From contig JAJCXM010000030.1 in assembly GCA_029263455.1 (NCBI GenBank), positions 1-54,858 on the forward strand: 54,858 bases of DNA, read 5' to 3'. A program made the translations under genes and the position numbers. Shown piece after piece: positions 34,477-42,912 of the stretch. Below the pieces are notes generated by a model. That model was not told where the DNA came from. It worked only from the letters and a program-made list of their open reading frames with translations, and did no database searches. The stretch's first letter is position 1, and each line of letters starts with the position of its first letter. The DNA comes from Holophagae bacterium. GTDB lineage: Bacteria; Acidobacteriota; Holophagae; Acanthopleuribacterales; Acanthopleuribacteraceae.

Positions 34477-35355
34477 TCACTTCACTTGTGCCAATTGGGT
34501 CAATCCGTTCTGAATTTCTTCCTGTGTCTTAAAGCCGACAAATTGTCGTCGTATCTTTCCATTAGCATCCACGAGAAATATCGATGGGACGAGTGTTGCA
34601 CCAAATTCCTTTGCAAGTGCGTCATCAGCACGGGCGGCCAGTGGTAAGGTCAAATTCAGATGAGCTGTAGCCTTGACCAATTCGTCATTTGACTCGACGT
34701 TGACATAGATTGGTAAGAAGCGGATGTCTTTATTGTCCTTGCCCAACTGCTCGATAATAGGTAACGTCTTCCAGCTATGACCACAATGTGTTGCTAGAAA
34801 AACGAAGGCTGTCAACTTTCCATCAATGGCATGATTGTCGACCTTCGATCCATCGGTGGTTGTCAGACTAAATTCAGGCAGATCAGCGCCAGGGTCAATG
34901 ACTAACCCATCCCGTTTTTTCTCTTCTGTATATTTTTGCAGCTGGTCACCGGTTGCTGAAGCCAAATTCCCGTAAACGGAGCAAGCTCCATAGTCGGTGC
35001 ATCGATTAGCGGTGGCACAACTATTTAGGTCGAATTCTCGTCTCTTCAATTCTTCCAAGACCCCAGGACGCCAGTACTCAATCGGCCGGTCCATCATGTT
35101 CACGCCAGTAGATTTCGTGATAGCTTCAGGATCGACAGCAAAGGATTTGCTAGAAACGACATGATCGCAGATTGTTTGGATCACCTTGAGGTCCGATTTT
35201 GAATATTCCGCAGCAAGCGTGCAGGCTTCCGAACATGCGTGAGCGACTGTATTGGAACATGTGGACTGACAACTCGATGGTGTTTCTGGGATCCAGCCTG
35301 AAACCCACGCTGTTGACAATAACGCAAATACACTCAAACAACAAAGAATCTTCAT
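34477..35355 (-). CDS. Exported Cys-rich thioredoxin-like (redoxin/TlpA-type) protein with monothiol site
   Basis: The 292 residues start with a signal peptide (to about residue 20). A Cys-rich segment follows: Cys29, 33, 41, 45 (a CX3C-X7-CX3C array), then Cys113, 119, 125. A thioredoxin fold spans about 155-290 (PGADLPEFSLTTTDGS, FVFLATHCGHSWKTLPII, VPSIFLVDANGKIRRQFVG) with cis-Pro257. The active site reads CGHS (Cys191), with Ser in place of the second Cys of CxxC. It may thus act as a monothiol reductase/isomerase or metal carrier. It heads the blaI group. Confidence 0.78.
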   Translation of the reverse strand: MKILCCLSVFALLSTAWVSGWIPETPSSCQSTCSNTVAHACSEACTLAAEYSKSDLKVIQTICDHVVSSKSFAVDPEAITKSTGVNMMDRPIEYWRPGVLEELKRREFDLNSCATANRCTDYGACSVYGNLASATGDQLQKYTEEKKRDGLVIDPGADLPEFSLTTTDGSKVDNHAIDGKLTAFVFLATHCGHSWKTLPIIEQLGKDNKDIRFLPIYVNVESNDELVKATAHLNLTLPLAARADDALAKEFGATLVPSIFLVDANGKIRRQFVGFKTQEEIQNGLTQLAQVK

Positions 35356-35386
35356 AGGTTACCTTCCTTCCGATAAACATACATCG

Positions 35387-35403
35387 TACTACGAGACATA
35401 GTA
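35387..35403 (-). promoter_or_regulatory. BlaI-like operator upstream of the redoxin-blaI-M56 genes
   Basis: TACTACGAGACATAGTA is a 17-bp dyad with TACTA/TAGTA outer arms and a matching G/C pair inside. BlaI/MecI family operators have TAC...GTA dyads of this size. It lies 32 bases before the redoxin start codon, whose ribosome-binding site is the GGAAGGAAGG in between. Confidence 0.5.
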
Positions 35404-35419
35404 GCATAAGTTTCACAGC

Positions 35420-35734
35420 AATGCAGAATCGATGGCCCAATTGAATGACTCTATTCATAATCTTTGAGCCCAGACCCAACCTATGTTTATGTGGATCGAT
35501 TAATATCCAGTTAAGCCTCTTCTCGTCTCCCTCGGCGAGCAAGCCGAAAGCGCCGACGATCTGCCCATTAACTTCACAAACCTCGTAACCATCATCGCTA
35601 TGATCAAGAAATGCTGCATAGCCCGGACGTTCATTAGGCGCAAAGAAGTCCGGGCAGTTTGCATCGAAAATAGCCATGCAAGCCTGATAGTCGGCCGAAC
35701 GGTACGGTCGAAACAGGTTCTGCATCGTGTTCAC
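35420..35734 (-). pseudogene. C-terminally truncated GNAT acetyltransferase
   Basis: The frame opens at GTG 35734 (or ATG 35725), immediately after the RND pump stop. It is a good GNAT for about 100 residues: YRSADYQACMAIFDANCP, YEVCEVNGQIVGAFGLL, then LNWILIDPHKHRLGLGSKIMNRVIQLG, which includes the acetyl-CoA loop. After this, GNAT proteins of this type continue with an ASHKSxxFF-like strand. Here the frame instead runs on through the operator region and into the redoxin gene as nonsense-like sequence. The 3' part therefore appears lost, probably when the redoxin-blaI-mer block was joined here. Confidence 0.6.
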
Positions 35735-38700
35735 CTATGACTTATTTGCTGATCCGAACTTTAGATAAAGAGACGGCACAACGATTAAGTTAAGCAGAGT
35801 CGAACTCAGCAGTCCCCAGAGGATGACAATCGCCATGGGAGCCTCGATTTCACCTCCCGGTTGGCCTGCTTTTAGGGCTAGAGGGATAAGAGCGAGTCCA
35901 GCACTAAGCGCAGTCATGAGAATGGGGGCTAATCGCTCTAAAGCGCCCAACTGGACCGCCTCATAGATATTACTAATGCCTTCCATCTTAATTAGATGGT
36001 TGATATGGGTCACCATAAGGATTCCGTTGCGCGTTGCGATACCAAAAAGCGTAATAAAGCCAATGATAGAAGCCACAGAAATGATGCCGCCCGTGAAATA
36101 GACACCTACGACACCACCTATAAGGGCCAGCGGGAGATTGACCATGACCAGCAGAGCATCGCGGCTCGAATGAAAGGCCATGAATAGCAACAGGAAAATG
36201 CCGATAATGACGACCAATCCCAAGTACATGAGCTTTTGCGATGCGTCGGCAGCACTTTCGAACTGTCCGCCATATTCAACATGATAGCCATCAGGTATTG
36301 TCACTTCCTGGTTGACCTTATCTTGAATGTCCTCGACCACGCCTCGTAAATCGCGCTCGGATACATTGCACATAACCACGATTTTCCTTTGCACATTTTC
36401 GCGGCTGATCATGTTTGGACCCTGTCTTCGCTCAATGGAAGCCAATGCCGATAGAGGTACGTGCGCTCCACCGGGTGTTTTGACCGGTGTTGACTTAATC
36501 GTCTCAAAATCTTCGATAGATTGCGGAGAAAACTTGACCAGTAAATCAAAGGCCGCTTGTCCATCCAGCACGCGTGTCACCTTCTGACCCACAAACCCCG
36601 TCTCTATGGTTTCGGCAACCTCTTCGATGCTCAAACCATGGCGAGAGATATTGTCCCGATTGAAGACAATTGAAAGAAAGGGAATATCGGTCTGTTGTTC
36701 CACCGACAAATCGACAACCCCCGCGATATCTTCAATATGGCCTCGAATGGACTCTGCCAACTGCCTCAGCTTATAAAGATCAGCTCCAAAGACCTTAATC
36801 GCGATATTTGCACGAGTGCCCGATAACATATGGTCGATGCGATGCGATATCGGCTGACCGATGACAATATTCATGCCGGGTACGATGGCCAATTCTTCAC
36901 GAAGTTGATTCAAGAAATCGTCTTTACTGCGTTCTCCCATTTTCAGATTAACGTCTATTTCAGCGGCGTTGACGCCCTGCGCATGCTCATCCAGCTCGGC
37001 ACGGCCGGTTCGCCTTGCCGTCGAAACAACTTCGGGTTGTTGCAGGATGATTTTCTCGACCAGCGCGCCCATCTTATTTGATTCCTGAAGCGAAGTGCCA
37101 GGCAGGGTTACGGCGCTGATGGTTAAGGTTCCTTCGTTAAAATCAGGCAGGAATGATTGTCCCATGAAGCTCAAACCGCCCATGGCTACGATAAAGAGCA
37201 CAACCGAAAACGTACAGATGGTTTTCCAGTGCTTAATCGACGAAATCAGGAAAGGTTTGTATGCCTTTTTGAGCTTGGTGACCAGGAATACGTCTTGTTT
37301 GTCGGTAATCGCTTTTGACTGCGGTAGCAGTAAATAGCACAAGACAGGGGTCAAGGTTAGCGCTGTGACAAGCGACGCCGCCAACGAAACGACATACGCA
37401 AATCCCAAAGGGCTTAGCAAACGTCCTTCAACGCCGCTTAAGAAGAATAGAGGTAGGAACACCAGAACGATAATCAAGGTTGCAAAAACGATCGATGTCC
37501 GGATTTCTTTACTTGCTTCGAAAACGACCGACCAAAGGTCTTTTTGCTCGTTGATTGGAAGCAACGCGTTGACTCGCAGTCGCCTAACCACGTTTTCGAC
37601 ATCAATAATGGCATCATCGACAAGTGCGCCTATGGCGATGGCCATACCGCCCAGGGTCATGGTGTTTATGGTCGCGCCAAACGCCTTTAAAGCCAGGATG
37701 GCAACCACCAATGACATGGGAATAGCGATCACGGTTATGCCGGTTGCTCGCCAACTCGCGAGAAACAAGATGACAATCAACACGACAAGTAATGATCCAT
37801 CGCGCAATGCCTCATAAACATTGTGTATCGCCAATGAAATGAAATCGGCCTGCCTAAAGATGTGACGGTCTATTTTCATGCCAGCGGGCATGGATGCCTG
37901 GATGTCTTCGAGCACAAAGTCTAGTTTTTCGGTCAGTTTGATCGTATTCGCTTGCGGTTGCTTTTGGATGCCAATGATGACCGCATCTTTACCGTTGCTC
38001 GACCCGACCCCTCGTTTCAAGCTCGACCCGGTTTTCACTTGTGCGACATGTTTCACGAGAATTGGATTTCCGTTCCTCATCGTGATAACAGCCTTTTCAA
38101 TGTCTTGAAGCTCGCGAACGCGCCCAACGCCGTGGATCAGGTATTCTTGACCGCCTTCAAGATAAAATCCGGCAGACGTATTTTCGTTCGTTTTTCGAAC
38201 GGCACTGACTACATCGTCAATGGAAAGGTTGTAGCTGATAAGGCTTTGAGGGTTCACCAAAACCTGAAATTGCTTGGTATCTCCTCCAATAGGGATAACC
38301 TGCGAAACACCTGGTACGGCAAGCAGTCTTCGTCGAATATCCCAATCGGCGCGTGTTTTCAACTCTAGGCTGGTGTGTTTATCCGAAGTCAACGAAATGA
38401 ACATGATTTCGCCCATGATCGAAGAGATGGGCGCCATCACGGGCGGTTCAATTTCAGGGGGCAGTGAGCTTCGTGCCAGCTGCATCTTTTCAGAGACGAT
38501 TTGACGTGCCTGATAAATGTCAGTACCCCAGGAGAACTCAACCCAGACGACAGAAATGCCTACGCCTGTTGATGAGCGGACACGCCTGACACCAGAAGCC
38601 CCATTGAGAGCCGTTTCAATTGGGAAGGTAATCAGGGTTTCAACTTCCTCAGGCGCCATACCGTGTGCTTCGGTTAGAACCGTGACCGTCGGAGCGGTTA

Positions 38701-38824
38701 GATCTGGAAACACATCGACTGGCATCCGCGCCGCTTCGTAAACTCCCCAGACCAACAAAAGGATTGATGTGAAAATGACGATGACACGGTTGTTAAGTGA
38801 CCATTTGATGATGCCATCAATCAT
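35735..38824 (-). CDS. Heavy-metal efflux RND pump (CzcA/CusA family)
   Basis: The 1029-residue inner-membrane trimer subunit has twelve helices and two large periplasmic loops. Motifs: N-terminal VDVFPDLTAPTVTVLTEAHG (split here: VDVFPDLTAP, TVTVLTEAHG), VEFSWGTDIYQARQIV, ALVDDAIIDVENVVRRLR in helix 4, and a GIATRNGILMVTHINHL repeat in the second half. The helix-4 acid pair needed for proton coupling is present (DD). The metal spectrum cannot be fixed, because this subgroup differs from classical CzcA (DFGxxxDGAVxxxEN) and CusA. It forms a tripartite pump with the two genes upstream; its start overlaps the outer-membrane-channel gene by 8 bp. Confidence 0.92.
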   Translation of the reverse strand: MIDGIIKWSLNNRVIVIFTSILLLVWGVYEAARMPVDVFPDLTAPTVTVLTEAHGMAPEEVETLITFPIETALNGASGVRRVRSSTGVGISVVWVEFSWGTDIYQARQIVSEKMQLARSSLPPEIEPPVMAPISSIMGEIMFISLTSDKHTSLELKTRADWDIRRRLLAVPGVSQVIPIGGDTKQFQVLVNPQSLISYNLSIDDVVSAVRKTNENTSAGFYLEGGQEYLIHGVGRVRELQDIEKAVITMRNGNPILVKHVAQVKTGSSLKRGVGSSNGKDAVIIGIQKQPQANTIKLTEKLDFVLEDIQASMPAGMKIDRHIFRQADFISLAIHNVYEALRDGSLLVVLIVILFLASWRATGITVIAIPMSLVVAILALKAFGATINTMTLGGMAIAIGALVDDAIIDVENVVRRLRVNALLPINEQKDLWSVVFEASKEIRTSIVFATLIIVLVFLPLFFLSGVEGRLLSPLGFAYVVSLAASLVTALTLTPVLCYLLLPQSKAITDKQDVFLVTKLKKAYKPFLISSIKHWKTICTFSVVLFIVAMGGLSFMGQSFLPDFNEGTLTISAVTLPGTSLQESNKMGALVEKIILQQPEVVSTARRTGRAELDEHAQGVNAAEIDVNLKMGERSKDDFLNQLREELAIVPGMNIVIGQPISHRIDHMLSGTRANIAIKVFGADLYKLRQLAESIRGHIEDIAGVVDLSVEQQTDIPFLSIVFNRDNISRHGLSIEEVAETIETGFVGQKVTRVLDGQAAFDLLVKFSPQSIEDFETIKSTPVKTPGGAHVPLSALASIERRQGPNMISRENVQRKIVVMCNVSERDLRGVVEDIQDKVNQEVTIPDGYHVEYGGQFESAADASQKLMYLGLVVIIGIFLLLFMAFHSSRDALLVMVNLPLALIGGVVGVYFTGGIISVASIIGFITLFGIATRNGILMVTHINHLIKMEGISNIYEAVQLGALERLAPILMTALSAGLALIPLALKAGQPGGEIEAPMAIVILWGLLSSTLLNLIVVPSLYLKFGSANKS

Positions 38825-40022
38825 GGATCACCCCCATCAGCCTCTCCCACTCCAATGCCGCATTCCTGGCCCTATTTTCTCTATTAATGACTTCTGTCTG
38901 GGCCTGGAAATAGGACTCAAAAGTGTCGAGCAGAATATACAGACTTATCTCGCCCGCTTCATAGGCGAGCTGCGCCGTCTTAACCATGTCGTCCGCATCG
39001 CGGAGCATTTCCTGCCTCAGTGACTTAGCCGATGTAACACTCTGTGCTAATTCTTGGGACGCGCTTACTAGGCGGCTTTGCCTCTCTATTTTCAGCAGGT
39101 TCTTTTCGGAACGAGCCATTGCCGCTTGGCTTCGTGCCATACCTAAATCTGACTTTCGTCTATTAAATAGTGGAATAGAAAAAGACGCTGACAGGAAGAA
39201 ACCGCTGTCATTGCGGAGCCCGTCATCTGACTGTTTCATGCCCGCCGCAATGGTTGGGTTGGGGATGGCCCAGCGTTTGGCTGACTGCGCCAGTTGTTCA
39301 TAGGCCTTTATGTTTTCGTCCAAGCGCATGATTTCCGGATTCTTCTTTTCGAAATCGCCGGTTGGGCTTAGCTCGGGCAGCAGATTCCCTGAGAGTTTAG
39401 GGACAACGTCGCCATCCATGCCTACGAATGAGCTAAACAGCTGCCATTTTTTCGAGATTTCGATATCAATGGCGTCAAGCTCCGATTTTGTCTGGGATAG
39501 TTCAAGCTTGTTGCGCATGAGATCGAGTCCCGACGTGTCACCTGCCTGTTCGCGTAAAGCAATGATCTTGTTGATTTTCCCCAAATTGTTGACCCAGAGC
39601 TCAAGCACGACACGGCGTTCCTGTAACGTCATCAACTCGTAATAGTCATGTTTAATCTTGTGCGCTCGATCGATAAGCTGGCTCTTAGATGCCAGTATCT
39701 CAGCTGATGCGAAATGCTGTGCAGCTCGCGTTTCTAATCGTTTTTCGCCGGATAGTTCTATCTTTTGACTGAGAATTAAATAGCTTTCAGATGTGTCTAG
39801 TAGCTCACCGTCGACCTTTTCCCAAGATGTCATGATGGCTGGGTTTTCCCATTTCTTAACTGCTGAAATATGGTGTTGAGCGATCGCTTCATTACTTCTT
39901 AAGATCGTGAGCACGTCTTGGTTCGCCATGCCGATTTCAAGCACCTGGTCGATGGTGATTGGTTCAGAAACAGGCGTTGAAAATAGACAAATACTTGTGA
40001 AGAGAATCATAGTTGTCGTCAT
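38817..40022 (-). CDS. TolC/CzcC-type outer-membrane efflux channel
   Basis: The 401 residues begin with a signal peptide (MTTTMILFTSICLFSTPVS) and follow the double-repeat plan of outer-membrane efflux proteins: ITIDQVLEIGMANQDVL, long coiled helices (LETRAAQHFASAEILASKSQ), the mid-protein PNPTIAAGMKQSDDG and the FFLSASFSIPLFNRRKSD strand, then the second coil ending EWERLMGVIHD. It spans periplasm and outer membrane and docks the pump through the adaptor. It lies 10 bp after the adaptor gene and overlaps the pump gene. Confidence 0.88.
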   Translation of the reverse strand: MTTTMILFTSICLFSTPVSEPITIDQVLEIGMANQDVLTILRSNEAIAQHHISAVKKWENPAIMTSWEKVDGELLDTSESYLILSQKIELSGEKRLETRAAQHFASAEILASKSQLIDRAHKIKHDYYELMTLQERRVVLELWVNNLGKINKIIALREQAGDTSGLDLMRNKLELSQTKSELDAIDIEISKKWQLFSSFVGMDGDVVPKLSGNLLPELSPTGDFEKKNPEIMRLDENIKAYEQLAQSAKRWAIPNPTIAAGMKQSDDGLRNDSGFFLSASFSIPLFNRRKSDLGMARSQAAMARSEKNLLKIERQSRLVSASQELAQSVTSAKSLRQEMLRDADDMVKTAQLAYEAGEISLYILLDTFESYFQAQTEVINRENRARNAALEWERLMGVIHD

Positions 40023-40032
40023 TGTTTTCTCC

Positions 40033-41610
40033 TCAATGCGCGTGGCCGTGGGCCGGCAATGTAGTTGAAGTGGAAGCTAAACGAACTTGATAGGCACCCT
40101 TTGTAACGACACGTTCACCTACGGCGAGTCCATCGACGACACGAACAAAATCTTTATGCTGACCGCCGAGTTTGACGATTCTGCGTTCAAAGCTTTCTCC
40201 ACTTATGTGGACGTAGACAACCTTCACTCCGCTTTCAGTTAAGACGGCGGTTTTTTTAATTGCTACGCCACCTACTTGATCTTCGATGTACAAATGGACT
40301 TTGGCAAACATACCTACTCGCAGTTCGCGCTTCTCATTGTTTCTCAATGAATAGAGAATAGGCAGCGTCCTTGAGTCAGGATCAATGCGTCCGCCCACAC
40401 CTATGAGATCCTCCTTACTCACTTCAAATATCTGGTCCAGACCTTCAGGTCTTATCCATGCGCCGAATGGAGTGCTGGCCAGACCGACTTTATCTTCCGG
40501 AACCCGAACCTCCAGCATGAGGTTTTTAAGGTCCACCACATGTAGTAGCTCATCGCCTTCGCGCACACTCGCGCCGAGCACAAGATTTCCTTCAACTACC
40601 GTTCCTTCGATTGGCGAATACACATCAAAACTATTCTCTAGTACATCGGATCCGCCTTGACTCAAGGTTTCTTGGTATTGCTGGGAGCGCGATCTGGCTG
40701 TTGCGAGTTTTGCTTTAGCGGTGTTGTACTCGAGTTCAGCTTGTTGAAGTCGCGTTTCAGGAACCGCCCTTTTTGCGAATAGTGATTTCATTTTGTTGAA
40801 TTCCTTATCGGCGAAGGCGAAGTGGAGTTCGGCACTTTTGGACGCCAGAATGAGTGACGCCGGATCGTCGCTATTATTTAAGAGCGGAATGACTGAACAA
40901 ATGAGGTCATTGCTTGATACCTGTGATCCTACGGCTGGCGCCAATTTGCGAGAAAGGATGCGACCGGCAACGGGAGCGAGAATAACGGCTTCGCCACCAG
41001 GACGTGCGGTCACCTTGCCATGAACCTGAACCGCATCGCGGAATTCCAGATAGAGAGTAGCTTCCGTTTCAAATTCCATCTTCCATTGTTGTTCCTTCAA
41101 GAAAGAAACAAACGAATCGTTCTCGGTCTGGGGTGTCGGGAATTCGTGATGTGAGCCATAGACTTCAACGGGTATGTCCACCTTTGCCAAACGCTGCCCG
41201 TCAATAGGTACCTGAATTTCCATGTTCCACGTTCCCTTGGTCGGGAAAGAAACGCTTGGAATGTATATGCCATCGCGGTCAGGCGCTTCATGCTCGTAGA
41301 CAATGGTCATCTCATTGGGGTTCGTCAGGAATACGTCAATTTTGCCCGTCTTTTTTGGCAACCATCCGTCAATAAAGGTGACATGAATGATTAATCGAGT
41401 TGCTCGATCGACCTCAAATAGTTCGTGTTCCATAAAGATTTCGATTTCGTCATTCCAAATAGTGACCTGGTCCGTTGGATACTCATCATGATCGTGGGAA
41501 CCATGATCAGGTTCACTACCGTCATGGCTGTGTTCGTTCTTGTTTTGCGTGCAACTCGACAAAACGAGTAGGCAAGCCAAAAATATGCGTGCGAATACCA
41601 TAAGGCGCAC
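40033..41610 (-). CDS. Membrane-fusion adaptor lipoprotein of the metal pump (CzcB-like)
   Basis: The 525 residues start with a lipoprotein signal (lipobox LSSC, Cys near residue 20) and a His/Asp-rich stretch (HSHDGSEPDHGSHDHDEY) likely to bind metal. An extra N-terminal beta domain (about 50-160) precedes the adaptor proper: lipoyl halves (VTARPGGEAVILAPVAGRIL and DVYSPIEGTVVEGNLVLG), a coiled hairpin between them, a beta-barrel and a membrane-proximal domain ending GERVVTKGAYQVRL. It ends in HGHAH. It bridges the RND pump and the TolC-type channel. Confidence 0.9.
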   Translation of the reverse strand: MRLMVFARIFLACLLVLSSCTQNKNEHSHDGSEPDHGSHDHDEYPTDQVTIWNDEIEIFMEHELFEVDRATRLIIHVTFIDGWLPKKTGKIDVFLTNPNEMTIVYEHEAPDRDGIYIPSVSFPTKGTWNMEIQVPIDGQRLAKVDIPVEVYGSHHEFPTPQTENDSFVSFLKEQQWKMEFETEATLYLEFRDAVQVHGKVTARPGGEAVILAPVAGRILSRKLAPAVGSQVSSNDLICSVIPLLNNSDDPASLILASKSAELHFAFADKEFNKMKSLFAKRAVPETRLQQAELEYNTAKAKLATARSRSQQYQETLSQGGSDVLENSFDVYSPIEGTVVEGNLVLGASVREGDELLHVVDLKNLMLEVRVPEDKVGLASTPFGAWIRPEGLDQIFEVSKEDLIGVGGRIDPDSRTLPILYSLRNNEKRELRVGMFAKVHLYIEDQVGGVAIKKTAVLTESGVKVVYVHISGESFERRIVKLGGQHKDFVRVVDGLAVGERVVTKGAYQVRLASTSTTLPAHGHAH

Positions 41611-41648
41611 TCCTCCTTCATATTGTTCTTTTGGTTCTTAAACTGAAA

Positions 41649-42113
41649 TTAGACCAAAAGAGCTGGAGGTGCCCTCGGATTAGCTTTACCGGTTACAAAC
41701 CGGCGGTATGGACTTCGGTTAGTCCCGTAAACACTGCCATTCGATTCATGTAAAGAGATCGCTGGAGTAGGATCAGAGATAGTGACAAAAGCCACATGGA
41801 ATGAGCCTTTGTCTTGTTTCTTCGAGTTGTTCAGGTAATGGGTGGCATGTTCGTCAGAAGAATGATCGGAATGCTGATCTTGTTTGTGTGAAGAACTATC
41901 CGCGACGTGCTCATGGTCAGCATGATCGTGAACGTGATCTTCAACCGCAATTGGGTGCGCATGACCATCGATGTGATGTTCAGACCCTAGATGGAAAGGA
42001 ATAAATACGAAATTGAAGTACGCGACAAATGGAAGGGCGATCCACAGATAGGCCCCTTTTTTGTTACCGGCGTTATTCAAAGTCAATCCTCTGATTTCAA
42101 TCGATGCCTGCAT
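41649..42113 (-). CDS. His-rich membrane protein associated with the metal pump
   Basis: The 154-residue product has one hydrophobic segment (about residues 20-40, AYLWIALPFVAYFNFVFIPF) followed by a histidine- and aspartate-rich stretch (HHIDGHAHPIAVEDHVHDHADHEH, best read as alternating H/D/E). The C terminus ends NPRAPPALLV, a proline-rich ending I associate with DUF2946-like proteins near Czc pumps. It may buffer periplasmic metal. It lies between the Cys-rich protein and the adaptor genes. Confidence 0.6.
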   Translation of the reverse strand: MQASIEIRGLTLNNAGNKKGAYLWIALPFVAYFNFVFIPFHLGSEHHIDGHAHPIAVEDHVHDHADHEHVADSSSHKQDQHSDHSSDEHATHYLNNSKKQDKGSFHVAFVTISDPTPAISLHESNGSVYGTNRSPYRRFVTGKANPRAPPALLV

Positions 42114-42153
42114 GCTAGCACAGATAATTTTTCGTCTTTACAAAGAATGAACG

Positions 42154-42579
42154 CTAGTGTTTGTGTTCATGCGGGTGGTCGTCTGAGTGCTCGTGCCCAT
42201 GGTCGTCGGATACCTTTTCACTCTTAGCCACTTTGCAGCAAGCCACAGATCCCTTGTAAAGCTTGCACTTGCCACACTGCATGCGGCCTTCTTTTTTACA
42301 GCAAACTTCGCTTCCCTTAACTTCACCACACTTGCCACAGATCAGAACGTCTTGACCCTTTTCAATCTTGCAACAACCGGCCGACGCTTCAAAAAGTCCG
42401 CATTTCTCGCAGACCTCTCGCGATTCGGCTATGCAACAGACCTCGCTGCCTTTAATCTCGCCACATTTCCCGCATAAGTAGATAGCTGTTTCATTTTCGT
42501 TTGTATCTATTGCCGGTGAATCGGCGAGAATGCAAACCGGTACCGAAAGGATTAACAGGGTTACGAAAATTCGATTCAT
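42154..42579 (-). CDS. Exported Cys-repeat metal-binding protein (metallothionein-like)
   Basis: A signal peptide (to about residue 20) is followed by four tandem repeats of CxxC...CC: Cys36/39/48/49, 57/60/69/70, 81/84/93/94 and 102/105/114/115. Repeats 1 and 3 share GKCGEIKGSEVCC / GKCGEVKGSEVCC almost exactly. A His/Asp tail follows (DDHGHEHSDDHPHEHKH). The sixteen Cys in regular arrays suit soft-metal clusters, and the His tail suits Zn/Cu/Ni. It is the promoter-proximal gene of the pump operon, with AGAGGTGATCC upstream of ATG 42579. I do not know a named family. Confidence 0.75.
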   Translation of the reverse strand: MNRIFVTLLILSVPVCILADSPAIDTNENETAIYLCGKCGEIKGSEVCCIAESREVCEKCGLFEASAGCCKIEKGQDVLICGKCGEVKGSEVCCKKEGRMQCGKCKLYKGSVACCKVAKSEKVSDDHGHEHSDDHPHEHKH

Positions 42580-42912
42580 GGATCACCTCTTTTTGTTCAT
42601 CTCCAGGCCTTAACCCTGTCTTCTGTTGCCAGCTAGCCAAATTTGAGAGCTATTCGCTTCGTGATCTGGTTCGGCTGTAACGTAGGATTATGAGACGTAC
42701 GCGGGTTCAAAATCAAGCTCGCGATAATCAGCTCCATGTATTCAAAGCTATGATGGCCAACTCCGAAATCGTCAGGTCAGCTAACCCACCAGTTTTTGCC
42801 TCACAAATTTCTGGATGCCAACTCTGTGTTTAACTTTAGCCACGGTCGAACCTCTTTACCTAGAAACATTGGTCGAGATTTGTAATTCACGGGAATTTGA
42901 TTGCTGTCGGTT
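42580..42912. other. Intergenic region upstream of the metal-pump operon
   Basis: Apart from the ribosome-binding site of the Cys-repeat gene, I see no gene, RNA or repeat. It must hold the promoter of the operon running left. A TTGAAC followed by AT-rich sequence near 42685-42710 (minus strand) is a poor candidate because the spacing is off. Confidence 0.3.

Noticed and set aside
35150-35430. C-terminal extension of the GNAT frame into the redoxin gene
   Set aside because: It overlaps the signal peptide region of a well supported gene in another frame and loses all GNAT similarity.
42685-42710. Promoter of the metal-pump operon on the minus strand
   Set aside because: TTGAAC is present but no -10 lies at a proper distance; not strong enough to list as a site.
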